DNA of 52,376 nucleotides from Enterococcus lemanii (GCF_016909125.1 NZ_JAFBFD010000019.1:1-52376); one strand, 5' to 3'; counted from the first letter of the stretch, positions 1 through 9,142 are shown. Notes: a model not told the origin generated them from the sequence alone. Made by a program: numbers and translations.

Positions 1-21
1 TTTAAAAAGCCAAAATTAAAT

Positions 22-54
22 AACAAAAAAAGAAGAACCTGAGTCCTTCTTAAT
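22..54 (-). terminator. Probable intrinsic terminator of alaS
   Basis: Read on the minus strand, a short hairpin with arms AAGAAG and CTTCTT is followed by a T-rich tail (TTTTTTGTTATT). It lies about 60 bases beyond the alaS stop codon. The stem is short, so the call is moderate. Confidence 0.55.
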
Positions 55-115
55 TATACGGATATTGCTAAACAACACTATTTGACAAAGAGCCAGGATT
101 TAGCGCCCATTAAAT

Positions 116-2755
116 TTATGCGTTTAACCAACGTTCAATTTCTGCTAAAGCATTTGGAATCCCTGCTGGATTTTTCCCACCAGCTTGCGCCATATCTGGT
201 CGGCCACCACCGCCACCACCAACAAGAGGGGCAATGGCTTTAATTAAGTCCCCTGCTTTTAGACCTCTTGCAATCGCTGCTGGACTTGCTGCAACAAGTA
301 AGTTAACTTTTTCTTGAGCAGAAGTTGCTAAAATCAATAAATCAGAAAGTTCTCTTTGTTTCCACTGATCCGCTAGTTGACGTAGTTGATTCATATCTTT
401 AACCGAAACTTGTGCCGCAATATAAGTGGTACCATTGCTTTCTTTCACGTCTTTAAAAAGATCGCCCGCTTGTTGATTCGCTAATTTACTTAATAATTGT
501 TCGTTTTCTTTTTGTAAATCACGTAATTGTAATTGAAGTTGTTCTACTTTGTGCACTACTTCTTTTACTTGAGTCGCTTTCACAATTTGGGCAATTTCTA
601 ATAGCTGCGTTTCTTCCTTATGAAGCAACTCATATGCTTCTTTGCTTGTCACGGCCTCAATTCGGCGAACACCTGCACCTATCCCTGATTCTGAAACAAT
701 TTTAAACAAGCCAATATCTTCCGTATTTGCTACATGGTTTCCGCCACACAATTCAACCGACCAACCATCAACATTTACTACACGAACTTCATTACCGTAT
801 TTTTCGCCAAACAAGGCCATTGCACCCATTTTTTTAGCAGTTTCTAGATCGGTTTCAATCGTTGAGATTGGCAAAGCTTCCCAAATTTTTTCTTCTACGA
901 TTCTTTCCATCTTCGCTAATTCTTCTGCCGTAACTTGACCAAAATGAGTAAAGTCAAAGCGCAAATACTCGGCGGTAACTAAAGAACCGGCTTGATTGGC
1001 GTGTTCGCCTAAAACTTCTTTAAGTGCGCGGTGAAGCAAATGAGTCGCTGTATGATTTTTAATCACACCATTATGATACGTTTTATCTACTTGAAGAGTG
1101 TAAACTTCCCCTACTTTCAAAGGTGAAACAAGCGTCACTTGATGCAAGTGTTGCCCATTTGGCGCGCGTTTGACATCTGTCACTTGTGCTACTAACTGAT
1201 TATTTTGATCTAAAAGGACCCCTTTATCCGCAACTTGTCCACCCATCTCTGCATAAAAAGGTGTTTGGGCAAAAATAACTTGTGCTTGTCCTTCATCTAA
1301 TTGGTCAACTAGTGTTTCTGCTTGAATCAAGACTAGTAGTTCGCTTGCTTGGCTCAATGTTTGATACCCAGTATATTCACTTGCTACTTTAATGCCAGTC
1401 AACAATCCAGATTGAACATCCATTGATTTTTCATTGCTTCGAGCAGCTCGTGCCCGCTCTCTTTGCGCTTGCATTTCTGCTTCAAAACCAACATGATCAG
1501 AAGTAAAGCCTGCTTCTTCTGCAATTTCTTCTGTCAGTTCAACAGGGAAACCATATGTATCATACAATTTAAAAATCGTCTCACCATTTAAAATGGTTTC
1601 ATTTTTTGTTTTTAAATCGGCAATCACTGCATTTAAAATTGCTAAACCTTCATTAATGGTTTCATGGAAACGATCTTCTTCTGTACGAATTACTTTTTCA
1701 ATAAACGCTTTTTGCTCTAAAACTTCGGGATAATAGCTTTCCATAATATGGCCTACAACCGGTACTAATTTATATAAGAATGCTTCTTGAATGCCTAGTT
1801 TTTGCCCATGCATCACTGCACGACGTAATAAACGACGAAGAACATAACCGCGACCTTCGTTAGATGGCAATGCCCCATCACCAATTGCAAAAGAAAGAGC
1901 ACGCACATGATCAGCAATGACTTTATAAGAAATATCACTAACCGCATTCTCACCGTATTTCACTTGGCCACTTAATTTTTCAATTGCTTGAATGATTGGG
2001 ATAAATAAATCTGTTTCAAAGTTCGTCGGTGCATTTTGTATGATTGACACCACACGTTCTAATCCCATCCCCGTATCAATATTTTTATGAGGAAGTGGTT
2101 CATAAGTGCCATCTGGTTTGTGATTAAACTCTGAGAAGACTAAGTTCCAGATTTCTAAGTAGCGCTCATTTTCGCCCCCAGGGTAATTTTCTGGATCATC
2201 TTCTGCTAGATTGTTAAATGCTTCGCCGCGATCGTAGAAAATTTCAGTATCTGGTCCACTTGGTCCGGCACCTATATCCCAGAAATTATCTTCCACGTCT
2301 ATCACATGATCACTTGGAAGTTTAATTTCTTCCAACCAAATTCTTTTTGCTTCTAAGTCTTTCGGATAAACCGTCACAAACAATTTTTCTGGTTCAAAAG
2401 CTAACCATTTTGGTGAGGTTAAAAATTCCCAAGCCCAATGAATCGCTTCTTTCTTGAAATAATCGCCAATAGAGAAATTCCCTAACATTTCAAACATGGT
2501 GTGGTGACGAGCAGTTCGGCCAACGTTTTCAATATCATTTGTTCGGATTGATTTTTGTGCATTGGTAATTCTAGGGTTTTCCGGCACAATTGAACCATCA
2601 AAGTATTTTTTTAAAGTCGCAACCCCTGAGTTAATCCATAATAATGTGGGGTCGTTTACTGGAACTAAAGACGCACTAGGTTCAACGGTATGGCCTTTTT
2701 CTTTGAAAAAATCTAAATACATTTGGCGCACTTGAGCACTGCTTAATTGTTTCAT
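116..2755 (-). CDS. alaS: Alanyl-tRNA synthetase
   Basis: Charges tRNA-Ala with alanine in the cytoplasm and hydrolyses mischarged Ser/Gly-tRNA-Ala. The 879 residues match the usual bacterial AlaRS length. The class II catalytic core occupies the N-terminal third, with the GMGLER motif 3 near residue 230. The editing domain has the zinc and catalytic signatures HTATH (near 565) and CGGNH (near 668). The C-terminal C-Ala domain ends in the glycine-rich [15 protein letters not shown] stretch near 853. The ATG is preceded by a GAAGGA ribosome-binding site. A T-box leader lies directly upstream, so expression should respond to uncharged tRNA-Ala. The gene is transcribed alone. Confidence 0.98.
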   Translation of the reverse strand: MKQLSSAQVRQMYLDFFKEKGHTVEPSASLVPVNDPTLLWINSGVATLKKYFDGSIVPENPRITNAQKSIRTNDIENVGRTARHHTMFEMLGNFSIGDYFKKEAIHWAWEFLTSPKWLAFEPEKLFVTVYPKDLEAKRIWLEEIKLPSDHVIDVEDNFWDIGAGPSGPDTEIFYDRGEAFNNLAEDDPENYPGGENERYLEIWNLVFSEFNHKPDGTYEPLPHKNIDTGMGLERVVSIIQNAPTNFETDLFIPIIQAIEKLSGQVKYGENAVSDISYKVIADHVRALSFAIGDGALPSNEGRGYVLRRLLRRAVMHGQKLGIQEAFLYKLVPVVGHIMESYYPEVLEQKAFIEKVIRTEEDRFHETINEGLAILNAVIADLKTKNETILNGETIFKLYDTYGFPVELTEEIAEEAGFTSDHVGFEAEMQAQRERARAARSNEKSMDVQSGLLTGIKVASEYTGYQTLSQASELLVLIQAETLVDQLDEGQAQVIFAQTPFYAEMGGQVADKGVLLDQNNQLVAQVTDVKRAPNGQHLHQVTLVSPLKVGEVYTLQVDKTYHNGVIKNHTATHLLHRALKEVLGEHANQAGSLVTAEYLRFDFTHFGQVTAEELAKMERIVEEKIWEALPISTIETDLETAKKMGAMALFGEKYGNEVRVVNVDGWSVELCGGNHVANTEDIGLFKIVSESGIGAGVRRIEAVTSKEAYELLHKEETQLLEIAQIVKATQVKEVVHKVEQLQLQLRDLQKENEQLLSKLANQQAGDLFKDVKESNGTTYIAAQVSVKDMNQLRQLADQWKQRELSDLLILATSAQEKVNLLVAASPAAIARGLKAGDLIKAIAPLVGGGGGGRPDMAQAGGKNPAGIPNALAEIERWLNA

Positions 2756-2783
2756 TTTTATTCCTTCTTTCTATTTTTTTAGA

Positions 2784-3003
2784 CAAAAAAAGACACCACT
2801 GCAACACAAGGACGTCTAAACGCGGTACCACCTTGTTTGCAATGATATCTATCATTACCTCTTTATCTCGGTAACGCGGAGTAGCGTTGATATTTCTATC
2901 AAATCTTACAAGAGGGAGCAATTTAACTAGACCTTGTTTTTCTCTCAGCTTTGAAAAACTTTCTGTGAAATGAACGTAATTAAACTATATCCTCTTATCT
3001 TCT
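2784..3003 (-). promoter_or_regulatory. T-box riboswitch leader of alaS
   Basis: The minus strand carries the invariant T-box core AAGGTGGTACCGCG (2821-2834). It is followed at once by a terminator hairpin (2791-2816) and a run of T (2784-2790). The leader begins about 7 bases after the -10 box at 3010. A GCT alanine codon near 2947-2949 (minus-strand sense) is a candidate specifier, but I have not folded stem I. The identity of the downstream gene supports tRNA-Ala sensing. Mode inferred: antitermination when uncharged tRNA binds. Confidence 0.9.
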
Positions 3004-3009
3004 TTATGA

Positions 3010-3038
3010 AGTATAAAAAAGATTGCGCTAAAAGTCAA
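3010..3038 (-). promoter_or_regulatory. Sigma-A type promoter of alaS
   Basis: On the minus strand there is a -35 TTGACT (3033-3038), a 17-base spacer and a -10 TATACT (3010-3015). It sits at the right place to start the T-box leader. Confidence 0.85.
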
Positions 3039-3052
3039 TCCTTGCCACTAAA

Positions 3053-4105
3053 CTAATCTTTTGAAATTACAATTACTTTTCGGTAAGCATAGTCTGCTGG
3101 ATGTAATTTTTTTTCTTTGATTAAAATTTTACGCGAGCGATAATAAGACGACAATGGCATCCAATCAAACAACGGAATACCCGTTGCTTCCATTTTTTCT
3201 AATTTTAAAAATCCTGAATCCGTTAATTCCCAAAAACGACGACTATGATCAATAACTAGACCAAACATATTTTCTTGTTTTATTTTTCGTGCTACTTGAC
3301 GCCCTTGGTAATTTTCACCTTGTTCAAGATCATTTCCCCAACGAAACAACTTTCTCGTACCAGCACCAACAACGTATTCCCATTCATCTTCAGATAATAA
3401 ATCAAAAACTTGTTGGTTTACAGCTGTTTTTAAAGTTTCAAAAGTACAACTTTCATGGTGATAAACCTGATAAGTTTCATCAGCTAGATTTAATTTGGCG
3501 TAAAATTGATTTTCTTCATACAGTTCACTCGGTAATTGAAAAGTAAGACTATCTAACAATGACGTCCCTTGTTTAAAATAAGTGCGTATCGCTTGTTCAA
3601 TTGGTAAAAAATCTTCAACGATGCCGGTAAATTCTCCAGTGACCGCATTTAATTCTCCAATCGCTCGTGTCCCCGCTGGAAGTGCTGTTTTTTGAACAAG
3701 CATCGGGGAAATAGCAACTTTTCGTAGACTACTTGTTGATTCGTTAACAAAAAAATCCCAATCTTCTGTTGTTATGAATTGATAATTTTTACGTAGTTCT
3801 TCAAAATAAAGATTCTCTTCGTTAGGTTCTTGATCCCAGCAAGTAATCGGTAAACCTTGTGTACCAAAATTCCACCCCAAGATTGCTTCTTTGTTTCCTG
3901 GAATTAAAACAAACCGCTCTCCATCAATTGAACATTCAAATGTCTTGCATTTAACACCAGCAAGTTCAAATTCCTTGTACTCAACGTCAGAAACGTACTT
4001 TAATGGGCTAACAAAGTACATTAAGACTTGATTCATAACTTGTGTCCGAAGTTCTTGTGATAAATTTTTCCAATTACTCCACTCTAACGCCTCAAAAAAA
4101 TCCAT
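3053..4105 (-). CDS. Conserved protein resembling a degenerate FGE/SUMF1-like fold
   Basis: 350 residues, no signal peptide or membrane segment, so probably cytoplasmic. I do not know its function. Two stretches resemble the formylglycine-generating-enzyme (FGE-sulfatase, SUMF1) family. These are RFVLIPGN near residue 66, and LLSEDEWEYVVGAGTRKLFRWGN near residues 237-259, which parallels the family's LPTEAEWEYAARGG...YPWGN. The C-terminal portion lacks a clear match to the family's RGGSW/R-rich end or a recognisable CxxxxC copper site, so enzymatic FGE activity is doubtful. The first ~90 residues look like a separate domain. The ATG has a GGTGGGA ribosome site. A -10-like TATACT lies 30-40 bases upstream without a good -35. 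It ends just ahead of the alaS promoter. Confidence 0.6.
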   Translation of the reverse strand: MDFFEALEWSNWKNLSQELRTQVMNQVLMYFVSPLKYVSDVEYKEFELAGVKCKTFECSIDGERFVLIPGNKEAILGWNFGTQGLPITCWDQEPNEENLYFEELRKNYQFITTEDWDFFVNESTSSLRKVAISPMLVQKTALPAGTRAIGELNAVTGEFTGIVEDFLPIEQAIRTYFKQGTSLLDSLTFQLPSELYEENQFYAKLNLADETYQVYHHESCTFETLKTAVNQQVFDLLSEDEWEYVVGAGTRKLFRWGNDLEQGENYQGRQVARKIKQENMFGLVIDHSRRFWELTDSGFLKLEKMEATGIPLFDWMPLSSYYRSRKILIKEKKLHPADYAYRKVIVISKD

Positions 4106-4507
4106 CTAGTTCCCACCCTTATTCCTGTCTTTTTATCTAGTATAGCATTAAATCCCTCTTGCGAACATGTGAATTCATCCGTTTCTTTCTACTTTTAAAA
4201 TTCTCGATTACTCACCGACTCGATTTGACGGGGTCTTATGATTCATTTGTGAAGCTAAGCAATGACCATTGTTACAAGTTTTATCCTTTTTATTTAATAT
4301 CTATCGATTGAATAAAAAACATTGAAACAACGGTGTTTGACTTCGAGATTTTATATAATAAGTACCCGAATTTTAACGGTAGAACACAGAAATCCATGCA
4401 CTTTTATCAATATTAGAGGCTTTTAATGTATAAACCACAAATTTAAACATAACTTACTTTTGCAGTTTTTTATCAACCTCTTGGCTTAAAATAAACCAAA
4501 AAAATCA
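4106..4507. other. 402-base gene-free stretch containing an IS-like or repeat end
   Basis: No open frame with a ribosome site on either strand. Bases 4315-4333 (AAAAACATTGAAACAACGG) recur exactly, in inverted orientation, at 38516-38534 beside the addA hairpin. Together with the transposase fragment that starts at 4508 this looks like degraded mobile-element DNA. A TTGACT and a TATAAT occur near 4339-4360 but only 11 bases apart, so I do not call a promoter. Confidence 0.5.
4315..4333 (+). repeat. 19-base repeat, copy 1
   Basis: Exact copy of the sequence on the minus strand at 38516-38534. Only these 19 bases match; the flanks differ. It may mark the end of a short mobile or MITE-like element. 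Confidence 0.5.
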
Positions 4508-4708
4508 TTGGATAAAAAAGTAAATCGTATTCCTTGGGTAGAGCTAGAAAAGAAATATGTTAAAAAATTCCTTAATAATAAAGGCAATATTGTACAACCT
4601 TTACGAATGGCTTTGGATGCTTTACTAATTCAAAAAAAATATGGCTTCAGTGATGAAGAAACCATTATGCAAATTCAAGAAAATCCTTATTTGCAGCCCT
4701 TCATTTGA
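4508..4708 (+). pseudogene. N-terminal fragment of an IS5/IS1182-type transposase (DUF772-like)
   Basis: A 66-residue frame, opening with a TTG and lacking a ribosome site. It matches the conserved N-terminus of IS5/IS1182-like transposases: PWVELEKKYVKKF, then PLRMALDALLIQKKYGFSDEETIMQIQENPYLQPFI. The family pattern is W-x-x-(I/L)E...KP-x-R-(M/L)-x-x-x-x-L-I-x-(Q/K)-(K/R)-Y-x-(L/F)-S-D-(E/R)...ENPY-x-Q-(Y/F)-F. A full transposase has more than 300 further residues with the DDE triad, and these are absent. The frame stops right after the ENPY motif. This is a dead remnant. Confidence 0.75.
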
Positions 4709-4882
4709 CGAAATTCCCCTATTTGTTAATGGATACTCGTCACTCATTATTTCTTAAAATAAATTATTTCATATTCTTTTGTTAAATAAAAGTTTTTAAA
4801 TAGTGCAGGATATTTTTTATTTTTAATAACTTTAAGTCAATATTCAGTAAACATTATTTACGATGATCGGCAGAACATAAAT

Positions 4883-4934
4883 AAAGAGAAAAAACTAACG
4901 AGAAAGCAAATCTCTCCATTAATTTTTTCTCTTT
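4883..4934 (-). terminator. Terminator-like inverted repeat after cshB
   Basis: Arms AAAGAGAAAAAACTAA and TTAATTTTTTCTCTTT differ at one position and enclose a second small hairpin (GAGA...TCTC). On the minus strand the inner hairpin is followed by a T-run. It lies 9 bases past the cshB stop. Confidence 0.6.
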
Positions 4935-4942
4935 GTTTGTCT

Positions 4943-6292
4943 TTAAGCTTTGTTTGAATTTTTCTTATTCTTACGCGCAGTTCGCGTCGTTTGACGGCGT
5001 TCAAGCTTTCGTTTCGCTTTGTTATTTTTGTCAATTTCCCATTGCATTTTCTTCTTATAGCCAGGTTTGACTGTTTTTTTCTTTTTATTAATCATTGCTA
5101 GCATTTTTGGATCGAGTTCTTCACGTGATTTTTCACGTTTTTGACGACGATTTCGATCATACGTTGTTACGATTTCACCATTTTTAATTTCCCTTGGTTC
5201 AAATACAACACCTAATTTTTCAATATCAGCAATTGCTTGTTCTTGGCTCGGTTCATAAAGTGTAATGGCGGTTCCATTTAAATTATTGCGCCCAGTTCGT
5301 CCGACACGATGAATAAAAAAGTCTAAATCGTCAGGGATTTCGGCATTGATAACATGGGAGACACCTTCAATATCGATACCACGAGCAGCTAAGTCTGTCG
5401 CTACCACGTATTGGAATTCTAAATTTTGAACTTGACGCATGATTCGTTTACGTTCACGCGGTGTAATATCCCCATGGATTTTTGCAACTTTTAAATCTTT
5501 ATCAACTAAATAACTGGCAATCTCATCTACTCGTGCTTTTGTATTCGCAAATACAATGGCTAAATAAGGATGCCCTACTGTCAATAATTGATAAATTAGC
5601 TGATTTGTGTTTTTTCCTTTAGTCGAAACTAGCCAATTCTCAATATTTTCTGAGATCACCAATTTCGGCTGAATTTCAGTAATAATTGGATTCTCTAAAT
5701 ACTTTTTCAAGAATGGACGGAGCTTTTCTGGGATTGTTGCTGAAAAGACTAACATTTGTAGTTTTTCAGGTAAACGACTCGCAATTTGATCAACTTCTTT
5801 TAAAAAACCTAAATCTAACGTCATATCTGCTTCATCAACAATAAAAGCAAACGCGGTATGAACTTTCAATGCTTGTTCGTTAATTAAATCTAAAATCCGC
5901 CCAGGGGTACCTACAACTAAGTGAGGTTGTTGGTTTTTCAAACGGTTTAATTGACGCTGTTTGTCTGTTCCACCAACAAAATTGGCAACACGCATTTCAG
6001 GATTGGAGAAGTCTGCGATTTGTTTTGCCGCTTGGTAAATTTGTGTCGCTAATTCACGACTTGGTGCTGTGATTACAATTTGGACTTGGTCTTTTGTTGG
6101 ATCAATTTTATCCATTAAAGGAAGTAAAAAAGTATGGGTTTTACCGCTCCCTGTTTGTGATTGTCCAATCACACTGTGGCCTTTTTGAATTAGAGGAATC
6201 ATTTTTTGTTGGACTTCGGTTGGTTGCTTGAAGCCCTTATTATTTAGTACTTCATAAATAAATGGTTGGAATGCAAATGTTTCAAATGTCAT
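4943..6292 (-). CDS. cshB: DEAD-box RNA helicase CshB-like
   Basis: ATP-dependent RNA helicase acting in ribosome assembly, mRNA turnover and cold adaptation. 449 residues hold the two RecA-like domains. These carry a Q motif (GFKQPTEVQ, 20-28), Walker A QTGSGKT (46-52), PSRELA, a DEAD box near 155 (VDEAD), SAT near 186, and HRVGRTGR near 330. The C-terminus (about 390-449) is a lysine/arginine-rich tail, typical of the CshB/YqfR branch and likely an RNA-binding extension. The ATG has a GAAGGTG ribosome site. It stands alone between hairpins. Subfamily (CshB rather than CshA) is inferred from length and the short basic tail. Confidence 0.9.
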   Translation of the reverse strand: MTFETFAFQPFIYEVLNNKGFKQPTEVQQKMIPLIQKGHSVIGQSQTGSGKTHTFLLPLMDKIDPTKDQVQIVITAPSRELATQIYQAAKQIADFSNPEMRVANFVGGTDKQRQLNRLKNQQPHLVVGTPGRILDLINEQALKVHTAFAFIVDEADMTLDLGFLKEVDQIASRLPEKLQMLVFSATIPEKLRPFLKKYLENPIITEIQPKLVISENIENWLVSTKGKNTNQLIYQLLTVGHPYLAIVFANTKARVDEIASYLVDKDLKVAKIHGDITPRERKRIMRQVQNLEFQYVVATDLAARGIDIEGVSHVINAEIPDDLDFFIHRVGRTGRNNLNGTAITLYEPSQEQAIADIEKLGVVFEPREIKNGEIVTTYDRNRRQKREKSREELDPKMLAMINKKKKTVKPGYKKKMQWEIDKNNKAKRKLERRQTTRTARKNKKNSNKA

Positions 6293-6417
6293 TCAAACAC
6301 CTTCTTTCTTAATAACATCTTTGTGATTATAGCACATTCATTTTTAAAAACCTACTTTTACCTCATGTGACTTGAAAATTTATTTGTCCATTGGTTCTAT
6401 CTTTTACACATAAAAAT

Positions 6418-6447
6418 GGATTATGACGATAAAATCAGTCATAATCC
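6418..6447 (-). terminator. Hairpin terminator downstream of the rlmL-like gene
   Basis: Perfect 10-base arms GGATTATGAC and GTCATAATCC, followed on the minus strand by ATTTTTATG. It lies 25 bases after the stop of the methyltransferase gene. Confidence 0.75.
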
Positions 6448-6471
6448 TCAAATTTACTCAAGTAGTGATTT

Positions 6472-7635
6472 TTAATCTTCTCTCGGTGCTCGCGGAGGTC
6501 GGGTTCCCCAATACTGAAACAGGTCGGTCCGTAATGCGCCATTATATAGTTTGCGTTTTTTAGTTGCTTTTTCTCCATAAAAATCTTCAAACATTAAGTC
6601 ACTCGTTAAAATGTACTTGCTCCAAGTTTTTAAAGGCTTGAAGACTTGACCCATTTCACGATACAGTTGGCGCACGGTTTCTTCTTCGCCTAGGCGTTCA
6701 CCATAAGGAGGGTTCGCAACAATCACACCATACTCTTTTGTTGTTTTAAAATCCTTTACGGCTTGTTGTTTAAAAGTAATCGAGTCCCCTAAGCCAATTT
6801 CTTCCGCATTCGCTCGAGCAATCTCAATTAATTTACCATTAATATCTGAGCCAGTAATGTCTAATTCCACATCATAATCAGCCGCATCGTCTGCTATAGC
6901 TCGGACTTTATCAAAAATTTCAGGCTTAAACCAATCCCACTTCTCACAAGCAAATTCTCGGTTAAAACCTGGAGCGATATTATGCCCAATTAAAGCAGCT
7001 TCAATACAAAGGGTTCCTGAACCACAAACTGGGTCATAAAAAGGTCGGTCTTTGCGCCAATTCGTTAACATAACTAAAGCAGCGGCCATGTTTTCTTTTA
7101 AAGGCGCACCCCCTTTTTCTAGACGATAGCCTCGTTTAAATAAACTTGGACCAGTTGTATCTAAAGTCACCATGACGTGATCTTTTAAAAGAGCCACTTC
7201 TAGTTGAAACAGTGCGCCTGTTTCAGCTAAAGGAACGGTTGCTGGGCGGTGGTAGTAGTCACGTAAACGATTTACAATTGCTTTTTTAGTAATTGCTTGA
7301 CAATCGGGTGTACTAAATAATTTTGATTTTATTGATTTACCTGCAACTGGAAACTCTGCATCTAGCGGCAAGTAATCTTCCCAAGGCAAAGCTTTCACGT
7401 TTTCAAATAACTCGTCAAAAGTGTAGGCATCAAATTCCCCGACAACAATTTTTACTCGGTCGGCGGTTCTTAACCATAAGTTTGCGGTTGCAATCGTCTC
7501 CATGGTGCCTTTAAAACGGGCACGACCATTTTCGACTTCACATTCAATCCCTAAATCACGTAACTCTTTGCCAACAAGTGCTTCTAACCCACTTGCAGCG
7601 GTTGCCACTAAATTAAAAACTTGATTTTCTTTCAT
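6472..7635 (-). CDS. THUMP-domain class I rRNA guanine-N2-methyltransferase (RlmL/YpsC type)
   Basis: Predicted SAM-dependent m2G methyltransferase for 23S rRNA. 387 residues: an N-terminal THUMP RNA-binding domain (roughly 5-160) and a UPF0020-type Rossmann methyltransferase domain with DPVCGSGTLCIEAAL near 203 (SAM-binding loop) and the catalytic NPPY (VANPPYGERLG near 308). It lacks the second RlmK half seen in E. coli RlmKL, as is usual in Firmicutes. ATG start with a strong AAAGGAG site. It follows rnpB, matching the B. subtilis ypsC-rnpB-gpsB-ypsA arrangement. Confidence 0.92.
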   Translation of the reverse strand: MKENQVFNLVATAASGLEALVGKELRDLGIECEVENGRARFKGTMETIATANLWLRTADRVKIVVGEFDAYTFDELFENVKALPWEDYLPLDAEFPVAGKSIKSKLFSTPDCQAITKKAIVNRLRDYYHRPATVPLAETGALFQLEVALLKDHVMVTLDTTGPSLFKRGYRLEKGGAPLKENMAAALVMLTNWRKDRPFYDPVCGSGTLCIEAALIGHNIAPGFNREFACEKWDWFKPEIFDKVRAIADDAADYDVELDITGSDINGKLIEIARANAEEIGLGDSITFKQQAVKDFKTTKEYGVIVANPPYGERLGEEETVRQLYREMGQVFKPLKTWSKYILTSDLMFEDFYGEKATKKRKLYNGALRTDLFQYWGTRPPRAPRED

Positions 7636-7653
7636 AGTATTCTCCTTTATGAT

Positions 7654-7678
7654 AAAAAAAACCTCCCAAAACGGAAGG
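7654..7678 (-). terminator. Intrinsic terminator of rnpB
   Basis: Minus-strand hairpin CCTTCC-GTTTT-GGGAGG followed by eight T residues, beginning 12 bases beyond the 3' end of the RNase P RNA. The downstream methyltransferase gene therefore needs read-through or its own promoter. Confidence 0.85.
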
Positions 7679-7690
7679 ATTCCCTGATGT

Positions 7691-8075
7691 ATTGTGATTT
7701 TCTATAAGCCATGTTCTGTCCGATTGTTTTTTCAGGGAAAAACAATCTGGATAATCATCTATCTGCAATTTACATTGCCTCTTTGTCCCGTTCATTTCCG
7801 TTACAAAAAGCGCCCCTACCATTGTTTGGGTTGCTCACTCGAGGGGTTTACCGCGTTCCACCGCTTAAATTTCTTTAAGCGCTTCGTCACTGTGGCACTT
7901 TCAAGGGTACTCAAGCATAGTTTTCACCTTAGCTTTTTTTCCTGCCGTTATTTCCTAAAAAATACCCTAGCTTATGGTTTCGCTAGGCACGAACACTACA
8001 GGCATCGCAGCCTGTGTGAGCATGGACTTTCCTCAGCTTGATCAAGTCAAACCGCGATTATCTGAAAATCACAAT
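7691..8075 (-). ncRNA. rnpB: RNase P RNA, Bacillus type (class B)
   Basis: Catalytic RNA that removes 5' leaders from pre-tRNAs with the RnpA protein. The ends are set by a perfect 12-base helix P1: ATTGTGATTTTC at the 5' end (8064-8075) and GAAAATCACAAT at the 3' end (7691-7702), both minus-strand sense. Diagnostic conserved pieces are GAGGAAAGTCCATGCTC shortly after the start (P4/CR-I) and AGAACATGGCTTATAG close to the 3' end. About 385 bases, normal for type B. It lies between gpsB and ypsC as in B. subtilis. No promoter is obvious in the 15 bases separating it from gpsB. Confidence 0.96.
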
Positions 8076-8090
8076 AAAATCATCTGTTCA

Positions 8091-8483
8091 TTAAAACTGA
8101 CGTGTTTGCTCTAAATCTTCAGTCGTTAAAGTTGGCGCAACAAAAGATTCTGCTGCAGCTGATTGGTCTAATTTTTTACCAAAGACTTCTTTTTCCAAGT
8201 TAGACAAGCGTTTTAAGATATCAAAGTTCGTTACTGCTTGGCTTTTTGGTGCTTCTGTTGTTTGAATGCGAGAAGAAATTGCTTGACTCTTGCTTAATTG
8301 TGCTACTTTTGCATTCAAACGATCATTTTCTTCTTGTAAAGTTAAAATTTCTTTTGTAAATGTTTCATAGTCTTTAATAATACCATCTAAAAACTCATCT
8401 ACTTCGATTGGATCATAACCACGCATTTTTGTTTTAAATTCTTGTTGTAAAATATCTTTTGCTGTATAAGTTGTATTTGCCAT
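8091..8483 (-). CDS. gpsB: Cell-cycle protein GpsB
   Basis: DivIVA-like adaptor that moves between septum and side wall and brings class A penicillin-binding proteins and other partners to the growth site. 130 residues. The N-terminal domain reads TAKDILQQEFKTKMRGYDPIEVDEF then a coiled coil (EILTLQEENDRLNAKVAQLSKS). A short C-terminal helix region, RLSNLEKEVFGKK, is typical of hexameric GpsB. I start at the ATG at 8483, with GGGGTG about six bases ahead. A GTG two codons upstream is in frame but abuts that site. Its well-known client PBP1a is encoded nearby on the other strand. Confidence 0.95.
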   Translation of the reverse strand: MANTTYTAKDILQQEFKTKMRGYDPIEVDEFLDGIIKDYETFTKEILTLQEENDRLNAKVAQLSKSQAISSRIQTTEAPKSQAVTNFDILKRLSNLEKEVFGKKLDQSAAAESFVAPTLTTEDLEQTRQF

Positions 8484-8554
8484 ATCCACACCCCATGAGT
8501 TAAATTCTACTAAAAATAGCCTTCTTTCCTATTTTACCAAAAAAGCCCAATAAA

Positions 8555-9109
8555 TCAATTAAAATCGTAGGAATTTATACTATTTTCTAAATCGTCCATC
8601 AAAATTTGCTGAATCAAATAATTCTGCCTTCTTTGCTGTTCTTTCGCTTCTTGTAAAAAATAGTGTGGTTTTCCAGGATACTCTTCATCATATACGAGTA
8701 AACAGCCTTGCGTTTTTCTTAATAAAAATTGCGTGTGGTTTTTTAGTTGTTGCGGATTCTCATATTTTTTATGGCTGACAGTATTCACGTAATCAGCCCG
8801 GTGCTTTATTTCATCAAAGGCTTGTTTGTTTTGTTCGTTCCAATTTTCACCCCATCCAACAAAAGGCAACAAAATAGCTAGCCGAATTTCTGGGTAATTT
8901 TCTTTTAAACGTAACACCTCTTGAGCCGCCCATAACTCTACTCCAAGGTTCCCCGATACAATAAACCACGTAGTTCCTTCAAAAATAAATGCTTCTAATT
9001 GCGAACTTATCGCTTTCTTAATAATTTTAATTTTGGGGTCTTTTTCATTGAAGACACCCATTTCATAACTACGATACCCAGATATATAAACACTTTTTTT
9101 CGTTTCCAT
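8555..9109 (-). CDS. ypsA: YpsA/DUF1273 family protein, SLOG superfamily
   Basis: 184 residues. It begins with VYISGYRSYEMGVF and has WFIVSGNLGVELWAAQEVLRLK near 48-70. These are the glycine-bearing loops of the SLOG Rossmannoid nucleotide-binding fold. In Gram-positives YpsA is linked to cell division together with GpsB; the ligand is not established. ATG start with an AGAGGAG site. It lies upstream of gpsB, divergent from recU, as in B. subtilis. Confidence 0.9.
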   Translation of the reverse strand: METKKSVYISGYRSYEMGVFNEKDPKIKIIKKAISSQLEAFIFEGTTWFIVSGNLGVELWAAQEVLRLKENYPEIRLAILLPFVGWGENWNEQNKQAFDEIKHRADYVNTVSHKKYENPQQLKNHTQFLLRKTQGCLLVYDEEYPGKPHYFLQEAKEQQRRQNYLIQQILMDDLENSINSYDFN

Positions 9110-9142
9110 AAACTCCTCTTTTCATTCTCTTTCACTTTTTGT

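Noticed and set aside
2682-2921. 79-codon frame on the minus strand across the start of alaS
   Set aside because: It spans the T-box leader, has no ribosome site and its sequence is that of a structured RNA.
4160-4180. SOS-like GCGAACATGTGAATTC
   Set aside because: Only the left half matches; the right half GAATT lacks GTTC.
4339-4362. TTGACT and TATAAT that look like a promoter
   Set aside because: Only 11 bases separate them; too short for sigma-A.
7613-7822. 69-codon minus-strand frame
   Set aside because: It covers the end of RNase P RNA and the rnpB terminator.
7694-8041. 115-codon plus-strand frame
   Set aside because: It is the antisense of RNase P RNA; no protein-like signal.
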